NCBI GenBank assembly: GCA_031385325.1
Contig: JANNBJ010000154.1
Coordinates: 1 to 46,957 of the forward strand
DNA: 46,957 nt
Direction of reading: 5' to 3'
From: SYFY01 sp031385325
Lineage (GTDB): Bacteria; Pseudomonadota; Gammaproteobacteria; Pseudomonadales; Azotimanducaceae
Shown: positions 24,364-31,966 of the stretch, piece by piece
Layout of the letters: each line of letters opens with the position of its first letter
Numbering within the stretch: position 1 is the first letter of the stretch
The notes under the pieces: generated by a model
Told to the model about the DNA's origin: nothing
The model's database searches: none
Seen by the model: only the letters and a program-made list of their open reading frames with translations
Translations under genes and position numbers: made by a program

Positions 24364-25941
24364 ATGGATTTCAAGCAGGCGATCAACGCGCGTCGCACGT
24401 TCGCCATCATTTCGCATCCGGACGCGGGCAAGACCACCATCACGGAAAAGCTGCTGCTGTTCGGCGGTGCAATCCAGTTGGCGGGAACGGTGAAGTCACG
24501 CAAGTCCGATCGGCATGCCACTTCCGACTGGATGGCCATGGAGCAGCAGCGGGGTATCTCCGTGACCACCTCGGTGATGCAGTTCCCGTTTGCCAATCGC
24601 ATCATCAACCTGCTGGATACCCCCGGACACGAGGACTTCTCGGAAGATACCTATCGCACGCTGACTGCCGTGGATGCCGCACTCATGGTCATTGATGCAG
24701 CCAAGGGTGTTGAGCCGCGCACCATCAAGCTGATGGAGGTCTGCCGAATGCGCAACACGCCCATCGTCACGTTTGTCAACAAGCTCGACCGGGAAGCTCG
24801 GGACTGCATTGATGTGCTGGATGAAATCGAGGACGTGCTGCAGATTCAGTGTGCACCCATGAACTGGCCGATTGGCATGGGCCGGGCGTTCAAGGGCATC
24901 TATCAGCTGAAGGAAGACCGGATCGTCTGTTACAAGCAGGGGCAGGGGCATCACATCTATGACTATCCGGTCATCGATGGATTGCACAGTGATGCCGCAC
25001 GAGCCTACCTCGGTGTTGATCACGCGGCGCTGGTTGATGAGATCGAACTTCTGCAGGGCGCCAGTCACGAGTTTGAGCAGTCCGACTTTGACAAGGCAAC
25101 GACAACGCCCGTGTACTTCGGAACTGCACTCGGCAACTTTGGCGTTCGGCAGATGCTGGAAGGCTTTGTGGCCGCAGCGCCACCACCTCAATCACGTGAA
25201 TCGGCAGAGCGATTTGTTGAGCCCTTTGAAGAGAAGTTCAGCGGATTTGTGTTCAAGATCCAGGCCAACATGGACCCAAGGCACCGCGATCGCATTGCCT
25301 TCATGCGGATCTGCTCTGGTCGATATCAGGCTGGCATGCGCATGCGACACCTGCGTCTGGCGAAAGACATCAAGATATCCGATGCCGTGACGTTCATGGC
25401 CGGGGATCGCACTCACGCGGAAGAGGCCTTTGCCGGGGATATCATCGGTTTGCACAACCACGGCACGATTCAGATTGGCGATTCGTTCAGCGAAGGCGAG
25501 CAGCTGAAGTTCATTGGCGTGCCAAATTTCGCGCCAGAGCTGTTCCGTCGGGTTCGAGCCCGGGATCCGCTGAAATCGAAACAGTTGGAACGTGGCCTGG
25601 ATCAGCTGGCGGAAGAGGGAGCCACCCAGGTTTTCAAACCGATGCGACGCAGTGAGTACATTGTTGGAGCAGTAGGTTCCTTGCAATTCGATGTGGTTGC
25701 GTTTCGCCTGCAGGAAGAATATCGGGCCGACTGCGTCTATGAGGAGGCGAGTGTTTATACCGCCCGTTGGGTGACTTGTGACGATCCGAAAAAACTCGCG
25801 GAGTTCGAAGCTCGGGCGATCGAGAACCTGGCCAGGGACAGTGGCGGCTACCTTGCTTATCTCGCACCGACTCGCGCGAATCTCATGCTGACACAAGAGC
25901 GCTGGCCCGATGTCCGCTTCCATACCACCCGCGAACACTGA
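24364..25941 (+). CDS. prfC: peptide chain release factor 3
   Basis: The protein has 525 residues, typical for RF3. It is a translational GTPase: G1 P-loop SHPDAGKTT at 17-25, G2-like RGISVTTSV, G3 DTPGHEDFSEDTYRTL, and G4 NKLDR. RF3 removes RF1 and RF2 from the ribosome after peptide release. The gene overlaps hrpA by 32 bases. Confidence 0.96.
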   Translation: MDFKQAINARRTFAIISHPDAGKTTITEKLLLFGGAIQLAGTVKSRKSDRHATSDWMAMEQQRGISVTTSVMQFPFANRIINLLDTPGHEDFSEDTYRTLTAVDAALMVIDAAKGVEPRTIKLMEVCRMRNTPIVTFVNKLDREARDCIDVLDEIEDVLQIQCAPMNWPIGMGRAFKGIYQLKEDRIVCYKQGQGHHIYDYPVIDGLHSDAARAYLGVDHAALVDEIELLQGASHEFEQSDFDKATTTPVYFGTALGNFGVRQMLEGFVAAAPPPQSRESAERFVEPFEEKFSGFVFKIQANMDPRHRDRIAFMRICSGRYQAGMRMRHLRLAKDIKISDAVTFMAGDRTHAEEAFAGDIIGLHNHGTIQIGDSFSEGEQLKFIGVPNFAPELFRRVRARDPLKSKQLERGLDQLAEEGATQVFKPMRRSEYIVGAVGSLQFDVVAFRLQEEYRADCVYEEASVYTARWVTCDDPKKLAEFEARAIENLARDSGGYLAYLAPTRANLMLTQERWPDVRFHTTREH

Positions 25942-28900
25942 TCACTCGCAGTCGCATCAGGTCGAAGGACTGATGCGACGGGAAGCGATTCAGGTGATGC
26001 GGTGGCTGTCGCAGAGGAATGGACGGCCGCTGGATGAGGCACGACTTGCCGCTTCCCGCGCGAGATTTGCCCGACGCCAGAGTCTGCATGCGGCGCTGAC
26101 GATCACCTATCCAGATGAATTACCCATTACTGCGCACGTCGAGGAAATTCGTGGGCTGCTGTTGCGCCATCAGGTGGTCATCGTTGCGGGTGAAACCGGT
26201 TCTGGCAAGACCACACAGTTGCCGAAGATCTGTCTCGAGGCGGGGTTTGGCATCGGCGGCAGCATTGTTCATACCCAGCCACGCAGGCTGGCTGCGCGAA
26301 CGGTCTCCAGCCGGATTGCCAGTGAACTGGGGACCGAGCCCGGCGATGTCGTGGGATACGCAGTGCGATTCTCTGACCAGACCGGCGAACAAACGCTCGT
26401 CAAGCTGGTCACCGATGGGCTGCTGCTGACCGAGATTCGCAGTGATCGGTATCTCGACGCTTACGATGTGGTGATTGTCGATGAGGCCCATGAGCGAAGT
26501 CTGAATATTGATTTCCTGCTGGGTTATCTGCGGCGACTGCTGATTCGAAGGCGCGACCTGCGGGTCATCGTTACCAGCGCGACAATCGATGTAAATCGTT
26601 TTGCCGAGTACTTCGGTGGTGCGCCGATCGTGCAGGTGAGTGGTCGTGGGTATCCGGTTGAAGTCCGTCATCTGGCGGAAGAGGAGGCGGCGCTGCCGAT
26701 GGATCCGGAGGAACGTCTGTGTCAGGCCGTCGAGCAGCTCGCAACGTTGCCCGGAGCCAATGCGCGTGATGTGCTCGTATTCCAGACCGGCGAGCGAGAG
26801 ATTTTCGAAAGTGCAAAGGCACTGCGACAGCGATTTGGCGAGCGCTACGACATTCTGCCCCTGTACGCCCGACTTGGTAACGCGGACCAGAACCGGGTGT
26901 TTGCCAAAGGCGGCCGACGCCGGATCATTCTCGCCACTAACGTTGCTGAAACATCGCTCACGGTGCCGAATATCGGCTTTGTCATCGATCCTGGCCTGGC
27001 GCGACTGAACCGGTACAGCTATCGATCCAAACTGACCCGGCTGCCGATTGAACCCATCTCCCAGGCCAGTGCCAATCAGCGAGCCGGTCGTTGTGGCCGG
27101 ATTGCACCCGGTGTGTGTGTGCGCCTGTTTGCCGAGAACGATTTCAAGGCCAGACCTGCGTTTACCGAGCCTGAGATCCGTCGAGTCAATCTGGCATCGG
27201 TGGTCCTGCAGATGCGTGCCTTTGAACTTGGGGAGATCGAGTCCTTCGGGTTTATCGAACCGCCCGAGCCCGGTGCCATTCGTGACGCGGTTCGGCTGCT
27301 GCAGGAACTTGGCGCGCTGGAAGGAGATCGACTGACGGAAATCGGCCGTGCGATGGCACGTTTGCCGGTTGATCCGCGACTGGCGCGCATGCTGGTGGCC
27401 GCCAAGACACGTGGTGGTCTGCGTGAACTGCTGATCATTGTTTCTGCCTTGTCGATTCAGGACCCGCGTGAAAGACCGCTGATTGCACAGGCTGCGGCGG
27501 ACGCCAAGCATGCCATCTGGTCGGATCCAGACAGCGATTTCCTCAGCTGGATCAAGTTGTGGGATTGGCTTGCCAATGTACGCGAGCAGGCGACCCGGGC
27601 GGGTGAGCGTCGTGCACACGAAACCCATTTCCTGAGTCATATGCGGGTTCGCGAATGGCGAGAGCTGCATCGTCAGCTGGTGATGTCCGTTCGCGATCTC
27701 GGGTGGCGCGTCAGTGATACGCCGGCTGAATCTGCTGATGTCCATCGTGCGGTGCTTGCCGGTTCGTTGTCGATGATCGGCATGCATGAAGAACGCGGGC
27801 TCTTTCTCGGGGCACGTGGTTCAAAGTTTCGGGTGTTTCCAGGCTCCGGGTTGCGTGGCCGAAACCTGCGCTGGCTGGTGGCAGCCGAAATTGCCGAGAC
27901 TTCACAAGTGTACGCACGCTGTGTCGCACCAGTGGAACCGGTCTGGATCGAGCAGGCGGGGGCGCATCTGCTGGCGAGGTCTCACGCCGATCCGGTCTGG
28001 AGCGTCAAGCGGGGCGAAGCTCAGGTGCTGGAGTCGGTTCGCCTCTATGGCTTGCCACTGGCCGAGAAGCGGCCGGTGCGACTGGCACCAATTGATCCGG
28101 TACAAGCACGTGAGTTGTTGATTCGGGATGGTCTGGTGGCCGGCGCGATGCCGGATCAATTGATTCGGCAGGTCGGGTTCATCGCTGCCAACCTGGCGGA
28201 GCAGCGTGCGGTGGTTGAACTGGAAACCCGCGCGAGACGGCGTGACCTGGTCATTCCTGAAGTGGCGATTTGTGCGTTCTACAAGGACCGCCTGCCTGAC
28301 TCGGTGGTGGATGGCGTGACGCTGCTGCGTTGGTGGCGAGGTCTTGGTGAAGAGTTGCGCGCATCATTGCGGTTTGACCGAGCGTTTCTGCTGCGCTCGA
28401 TGGATAGCGCGATCAAGGAGGATGACTATCCCTCGACCATCAGCATCGCCAGCATGACGTTCGAGGTGAAGTATCGATTTGCACCGGGTGCCATCGACGA
28501 TGGTGTCAATTTGCGAGTGCCGGTGGGTGTGCTGGCAGCGGTTGTCCCGGAGCTGCTGGATTGGTCCGTGCCTGGCTACTTTGGCCGGGTCGTTGAGAGC
28601 TGGCTTAGAACCCTGCCAAAGAGTCAGCGGCGAATCCTCTCGCCGATCGCCGATCGGGTTGATGCGATCACGCGCTTCCTGCAGCACGACGATCGTTACC
28701 GCCGCGGTCGGTTGTCCATCGCCCTGGCCGACGCGCTGCATGTCCTGCATGACATGACGGTGATGGAAGGAGAGTGGGATCGATCCCGAATCGACGCGAA
28801 CTGTCTCGTCAACATTCAGGTTGTTGACCCCGCGGGTGAAATCATCCGTCAGGGACGAGATCTTGAAGCGCTGCTTCTTGCATCAGCACCGAAGCACAGG

Positions 28901-29794
28901 GACGAATCGGCAGACACGCCGCTACGCACTGACCTGCGCGCTTTTCCGGCGGAAGGGTTTCGTGGTTCGATTACCGTGTTGCAACGAGGCGCGCCGGTAC
29001 TCGTTTATCCAGCGCTGATTGATCGCGGACAATCGGTTGATCTCGCGCATCTTCAGTCGGCTGCCGAAGCTGAAATCCAGAATCGGCGTGGTTATGCACG
29101 CCTGGCCTTGCTGGCCAATGCAGATACAGCGCGCTTTCTGAAAAAAGAGCTGACGCGCGAGAAGACGCTGGCACTGCAGTTTGCAAGTCTCGGCAATGCC
29201 GAAATACTGCGAGAAGAAGTGTTGTGCGCCGTCGCCTGGCAGTGCTTTTTTGAAGGGCAGGACCGTCCCGCGGAGGCTCGTGCGTTTGCCACCCGCATGG
29301 CGGAGCAGGCCGGTGAGATGCTCCCGGTCTATCGTCGGTTGATCACCACTCTGGGCTGTGTCCTGCAGGAGCGTTTTGATCTGGTCAGGTTGCTGGACGG
29401 CTTGACTGTCAAAGTGCTCATCCCGGCAGCCACGGACATCCGTGCGCAGATGAACAGGCTGGTGCCTGCCAATGTCCTCGCGGTGACCCCCGCAGGCATG
29501 TTGTCTGATCTACCCAGGTACCTGCAAGCCCTGGCGTATCGCGTGCGAAACCTGCAGGGCAATGTCACTCGTGATGCTGAGCGGGTGCGTGAGATGAGCC
29601 GTTTTGCGGATCGGCTTGAGCGTTATCGTGGCCATCGGCTGGCCAGCACCGAGACCTTTCTGACGTTGTGTCATCAACTTGAAGAGGTTCGTGTCGGGTC
29701 CTTTGCAGAACCCTTGGTACGTAAAGGACTGGGTTCGGCCGTGAAGCTGGACCGCGCCCTCCTGGCAGCAGAACAGTCCATCGGCTTGCGCTGA
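25910..29794 (+). CDS. hrpA: ATP-dependent RNA helicase HrpA
   Basis: This DEAH-box helicase has 1294 residues, close to E. coli HrpA (1300). Walker A GETGSGKT is at 94-101, DEAH at 191-194, and motif III SAT follows in TSATID. The motif VI segment QRAGRCGRIAPGVCVRLF precedes the HA2/OB domains. A long C-terminal DUF3418-type region follows, the HrpA-specific extension. HrpA acts on ribosome-associated mRNA; it rescues stalled translation complexes. The start ATG 25910 overlaps the end of prfC; an alternative is ATG 25973 after AAGGA, which would remove 21 residues, so the N terminus is uncertain. Confidence 0.95.
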   Translation: MSASIPPANTDHSQSHQVEGLMRREAIQVMRWLSQRNGRPLDEARLAASRARFARRQSLHAALTITYPDELPITAHVEEIRGLLLRHQVVIVAGETGSGKTTQLPKICLEAGFGIGGSIVHTQPRRLAARTVSSRIASELGTEPGDVVGYAVRFSDQTGEQTLVKLVTDGLLLTEIRSDRYLDAYDVVIVDEAHERSLNIDFLLGYLRRLLIRRRDLRVIVTSATIDVNRFAEYFGGAPIVQVSGRGYPVEVRHLAEEEAALPMDPEERLCQAVEQLATLPGANARDVLVFQTGEREIFESAKALRQRFGERYDILPLYARLGNADQNRVFAKGGRRRIILATNVAETSLTVPNIGFVIDPGLARLNRYSYRSKLTRLPIEPISQASANQRAGRCGRIAPGVCVRLFAENDFKARPAFTEPEIRRVNLASVVLQMRAFELGEIESFGFIEPPEPGAIRDAVRLLQELGALEGDRLTEIGRAMARLPVDPRLARMLVAAKTRGGLRELLIIVSALSIQDPRERPLIAQAAADAKHAIWSDPDSDFLSWIKLWDWLANVREQATRAGERRAHETHFLSHMRVREWRELHRQLVMSVRDLGWRVSDTPAESADVHRAVLAGSLSMIGMHEERGLFLGARGSKFRVFPGSGLRGRNLRWLVAAEIAETSQVYARCVAPVEPVWIEQAGAHLLARSHADPVWSVKRGEAQVLESVRLYGLPLAEKRPVRLAPIDPVQARELLIRDGLVAGAMPDQLIRQVGFIAANLAEQRAVVELETRARRRDLVIPEVAICAFYKDRLPDSVVDGVTLLRWWRGLGEELRASLRFDRAFLLRSMDSAIKEDDYPSTISIASMTFEVKYRFAPGAIDDGVNLRVPVGVLAAVVPELLDWSVPGYFGRVVESWLRTLPKSQRRILSPIADRVDAITRFLQHDDRYRRGRLSIALADALHVLHDMTVMEGEWDRSRIDANCLVNIQVVDPAGEIIRQGRDLEALLLASAPKHRDESADTPLRTDLRAFPAEGFRGSITVLQRGAPVLVYPALIDRGQSVDLAHLQSAAEAEIQNRRGYARLALLANADTARFLKKELTREKTLALQFASLGNAEILREEVLCAVAWQCFFEGQDRPAEARAFATRMAEQAGEMLPVYRRLITTLGCVLQERFDLVRLLDGLTVKVLIPAATDIRAQMNRLVPANVLAVTPAGMLSDLPRYLQALAYRVRNLQGNVTRDAERVREMSRFADRLERYRGHRLASTETFLTLCHQLEEVRVGSFAEPLVRKGLGSAVKLDRALLAAEQSIGLR

Positions 29795-29826
29795 GAAGTT
29801 GCCAGGCGCAATCTTCGTGTCGTTGC

Positions 29827-29855
29827 GGAACCATTCGCGACATCAGATTGTCAGA
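29827..29855 (+). promoter_or_regulatory. ECF-sigma-like promoter motif 1 upstream of bufA
   Basis: GGAACC at 29827-29832, a 17-base spacer, then GTCAGA at 29850-29855. The -35 matches the classical ECF GGAAC core. The spacer is slightly long compared with the usual 15-16. Confidence 0.35.
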
Positions 29856-29896
29856 GTCATCAAGCATCCTGAAGAGGGTGCGGTATGAAATCCCAA

Positions 29897-29923
29897 GGAA
29901 CCCAGAACATCAGAACAGTCTCA
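29897..29923 (+). promoter_or_regulatory. ECF-sigma-like promoter motif 2 upstream of bufA
   Basis: GGAACC at 29897-29902, a 15-base spacer, then GTCTCA at 29918-29923. This is close to the sigma-E/ECF consensus (GGAAC, N15-16, GTCTNA). It would start transcription near 29929, about 20 bases before the ATG. It is the better of the two matches. Confidence 0.45.
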
Positions 29924-29950
29924 CCGGAGACTTCAGGAGAAAGAAAGACC

Positions 29951-30295
29951 ATGTTGAATCGTAAAGTGAAACCTATTGCAGCCCTGATCGGTACCGCGTT
30001 CGTAGCGTCACTCGCTACGGCCAACGTGGCGAATGCCGGTGAACTGTTCACTACTGCTGCGCTGGATACCGGCTATGACTTGCTGGCTCAGGCCGATGCT
30101 GAAGGCAAGTGCGGTGAAGGCAAGTGTGGCGAAGACAAGGGCACTGAAGGCAAGTGTGGCGAAGACAAAGGCGCTGAGGGCAAGTGCGGCGAAGACAAGG
30201 GCGCAGAAGGCAAGTGCGGTGAAGACAAAGGCGCTGAAGGCAAGTGTGGTGAAGACAAAGCCGAAGGCGAAGGCAAGTGTGGTGAAAACAAGTAG
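29951..30295 (+). CDS. bufferin-type RiPP precursor (HvfA-like, seven EGKCG motifs)
   Basis: This 114-residue protein has a Sec signal peptide (MLNRKVKPIAALIGTAFVASLATANVANA) with an AxA cleavage site. A short linker containing LDTGYDLLAQADA follows, and then seven EGKCG motifs, most separated by EDKG(A/T). The only cysteines are these seven. In characterised HvfA/bufferin proteins the EGKCG cysteines are converted by an MNIO enzyme to oxazolone/thioamide groups that bind copper, and the protein is exported by its own signal peptide. The next two genes are the expected MNIO and partner genes. ATG 29951 is preferred as the signal peptide start (AGGAG 29935-29939); in-frame ATG 29885 would add 22 hydrophilic residues. 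The symbol bufA or hvfA would fit but nomenclature is not settled. Confidence 0.85.
   Translation: MLNRKVKPIAALIGTAFVASLATANVANAGELFTTAALDTGYDLLAQADAEGKCGEGKCGEDKGTEGKCGEDKGAEGKCGEDKGAEGKCGEDKGAEGKCGEDKAEGEGKCGENK
30101..30292 (+). repeat. 30-base tandem repeat coding for EGKCG-EDKGA units
   Basis: The 3' half of the precursor gene is built of near-identical 15-base half-units (GAAGGCAAGTGYGGY and GAAGACAARGGC...). Copies differ mainly at third codon positions, so the peptide motif is better conserved than the DNA. Confidence 0.85.
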
Positions 30296-30315
30296 TTAGA
30301 CACCTGCTTCGTTAA

Positions 30316-30349
30316 AAGCCGAGCACCCTGTCGTGCACGGCGCCGGCTT
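30316..30349 (+). other. hairpin covering the start of the MNIO gene
   Basis: AAGCCG 30316-30321 pairs with CGGCTT 30344-30349. An inner stem GCAC 30323-30326 / GTGC 30333-30336 includes the GTG start codon itself. No T-run follows, so it is not a standard terminator. Confidence 0.4.
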
Positions 30350-31169
30350 GGGGTTACGTCGCGGGATGTTTCCCCAACTTCTCGATCTTGATCCAGGCCA
30401 GTTGGATTTCATGGAAATCGCGCCTGAAAACTGGATTGGCGTTGGCGGTCGATTTGGCCGCCAATTCTCAATTCTCGCCGAACGATTCCCCCTCGTTTGC
30501 CATGGTTTGTCTCTTTCCATCGGCAGCCCCGCCCCGCTCGACGAAGACTTTGTCCGGTCGGTGGGTACATTCCTTGATCAGCACCACATCGATACGTACA
30601 GCGAGCATCTGAGCTATTGCAGTGATGATCGTGGTCACCTTTATGACCTGATGCCGATTCCGTTTACGGAGGAGGCGGTCAACTACGTCGCGAATCGAAT
30701 CCGCCGTGTGCAGGACATCCTCGAGCGACGTATCGCCATTGAGCACGTGTCCTATTACGTTGCACCCGGCCAGGAGATGCGCGAAGTGGACTTCATCAAC
30801 GCAGTGCTCGAAGCTGCCGATTGCGATTTGCTTCTCGACGTCAACAACGTCTACGTCAACAGCATCAACTTTCGTTATGACCCGTACGCGTTTCTCGATG
30901 CGCTCGATCTTGGACGCACCCGTTACATCCACATCGCCGGGCATTACGTAGAGGCTGAAGATCTGCGGATCGATACACATGCGTCCGCTGTGATCGAGCC
31001 GGTGTGGGCGCTTTTGTTGGACGCTTATCGCCGTGTCGGCCCGGTGCCGACCCTGCTCGAACGCGATTTCAATTTCCCGCCGATGGCCGAACTGCTGGCT
31101 GAAACAGGGCGCGTCCGTTCGTTCCAGCGAGAGTCGGCACCTGAAGCGCTTGTGGCACGGCATGTCTGA
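30333..31169 (+). CDS. MNIO-family (DUF692) bufferin maturase, HvfB/BufB-like
   Basis: This 278-residue DUF692 protein is a multinuclear non-heme iron oxidative enzyme with a TIM-barrel fold. The N terminus GAGLGLRRGM and the motifs CHGLSLSIG (H57), YSEHLSY (E91-H92), IEHVSYY (E137-H138), LLLDVNNVYVNS (D169, N172), IHIAGHY (H200, H204), DTHASAVIEPVW (D214, H216, E222) and LLERDFNFP (E243) supply the expected His/Asp/Glu iron ligands. It would modify the EGKCG cysteines of the preceding protein in the cytoplasm before export. The start is GTG 30333; no other standard start precedes it in frame, and the ribosome-binding site is weak. It lies 37 bases after the precursor gene and overlaps the next gene by 8 bases. 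Confidence 0.9.
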   Translation: MHGAGLGLRRGMFPQLLDLDPGQLDFMEIAPENWIGVGGRFGRQFSILAERFPLVCHGLSLSIGSPAPLDEDFVRSVGTFLDQHHIDTYSEHLSYCSDDRGHLYDLMPIPFTEEAVNYVANRIRRVQDILERRIAIEHVSYYVAPGQEMREVDFINAVLEAADCDLLLDVNNVYVNSINFRYDPYAFLDALDLGRTRYIHIAGHYVEAEDLRIDTHASAVIEPVWALLLDAYRRVGPVPTLLERDFNFPPMAELLAETGRVRSFQRESAPEALVARHV

Positions 31170-31953
31170 ACCTGGTCTCAACTTGCCCGGATTCCAGGAA
31201 CTGCAGTTGTCGTTCACGGCCCACATCCGTAATCCCGAACTGCACCCGGTGCCGAATGGCATCGAGGCCAGGCGCATGCGGATTTACACCGAGCTGTTCT
31301 ATAACAACATCGAGAGTTTTCTCGCCAACTCGTTTCCCGTGACCAAGCGCATCTTCCTCGATCCTGAATGGTCAGGATTGCCCTGGAAGCAGTTGGCCCG
31401 GGAGTTCATTCATCGCCATGGCAGCGCATCGCCTTACTTTCTGGAGATCTCCCAGGAATTTCTCGAGTTTGTATCGACTCACCCAATCCATGAACAGTTC
31501 CCGTGGCTGCTGGAATTCCTGCACTACGAATGGGTGGAGATGGCGCTGGGCGTAAACGATACCCCGTGGCCGCTCGCTGGTTACGATCGTGAAGGTTCGC
31601 TGCTTGGAGACGTACTGGTATCACCGCTGATCTGGCCTCTGGCATACCGGTATCCAGTGCAGGGTATCGGACCGCAGCATCTGCCCACGTCGGTCCCGAC
31701 CCAGCCCACGTATCTGGTGGTCTATCGTCGTTCGGATGACAAGGTACGATTCATGGCATCCAATGCCATGACCCACAGGCTGCTGGAGCTGCTGCAGGAA
31801 GGGTCAAGCGGAGAGGCGGCATTGATGCAGGTAGGGGAAGAGCTGAACATTTCTTCACAAGTCATTCGTGAGCAAGGTGAGGCAGCTTTGTTAAGATTGC
31901 TCGGATTGGAAATTTTGCTGGGCGCGGCTGTTGCCCCGGTCGATCCGACGTAG
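31162..31953 (+). CDS. DUF2063-family partner protein, HvfC/BufC-like
   Basis: The protein has 263 residues from ATG 31162. The N-terminal DUF2063 region reads LQLSFTAHIRNPELHPVPNGIEARRMRIYTELFYNNIESFLANSFPVTKRI, which matches the family signature (YRxLfyNNIeSFLaNaFPVlrki). The C-terminal part (RLLELLQEGSSGEAALMQV, ISSQVIREQGEAALLRLLGLEILLG) is helical and fits the winged-helix-like domain of these proteins. In MNIO systems this protein is the partner that delivers the precursor's leader to the enzyme. Despite the older label of putative DNA-binding domain, there is no clear DNA-binding motif. The gene overlaps the MNIO gene by 8 bases (coupled translation). Confidence 0.88.
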   Translation: MSEPGLNLPGFQELQLSFTAHIRNPELHPVPNGIEARRMRIYTELFYNNIESFLANSFPVTKRIFLDPEWSGLPWKQLAREFIHRHGSASPYFLEISQEFLEFVSTHPIHEQFPWLLEFLHYEWVEMALGVNDTPWPLAGYDREGSLLGDVLVSPLIWPLAYRYPVQGIGPQHLPTSVPTQPTYLVVYRRSDDKVRFMASNAMTHRLLELLQEGSSGEAALMQVGEELNISSQVIREQGEAALLRLLGLEILLGAAVAPVDPT

Positions 31954-31966
31954 CCAGGAGGCAAAC

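Larger units (their letters stand above)
29795..29950 (+). promoter_or_regulatory. upstream control region of the buf operon
   Basis: A 156-base gap between hrpA and the EGKCG-protein gene. It contains two matches to ECF (sigma-E-like) promoters in tandem and AGGAG at 29935-29939. It also holds an in-frame ATG at 29885 preceded by GAGGG, which could give a longer form of the precursor. No hairpin-plus-T terminator for hrpA was recognised. Confidence 0.5.

Noticed and set aside
26120..27787. Open frame of 555 codons on the minus strand
   Set aside because: It lies entirely inside hrpA on the opposite strand, has no family motifs, and is explained by codon bias of the real gene.
30101..30292. 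Regular 30-base repeats resembling a CRISPR array
   Set aside because: They are contiguous with no unique spacers, keep the reading frame, vary mainly at third positions and encode the EGKCG motifs.
30316..30349. Hairpin after the precursor gene as an intrinsic terminator
   Set aside because: No T-run follows and the stem lies over the start of the next gene, so a terminator is unlikely; kept as a possible translation-control element.
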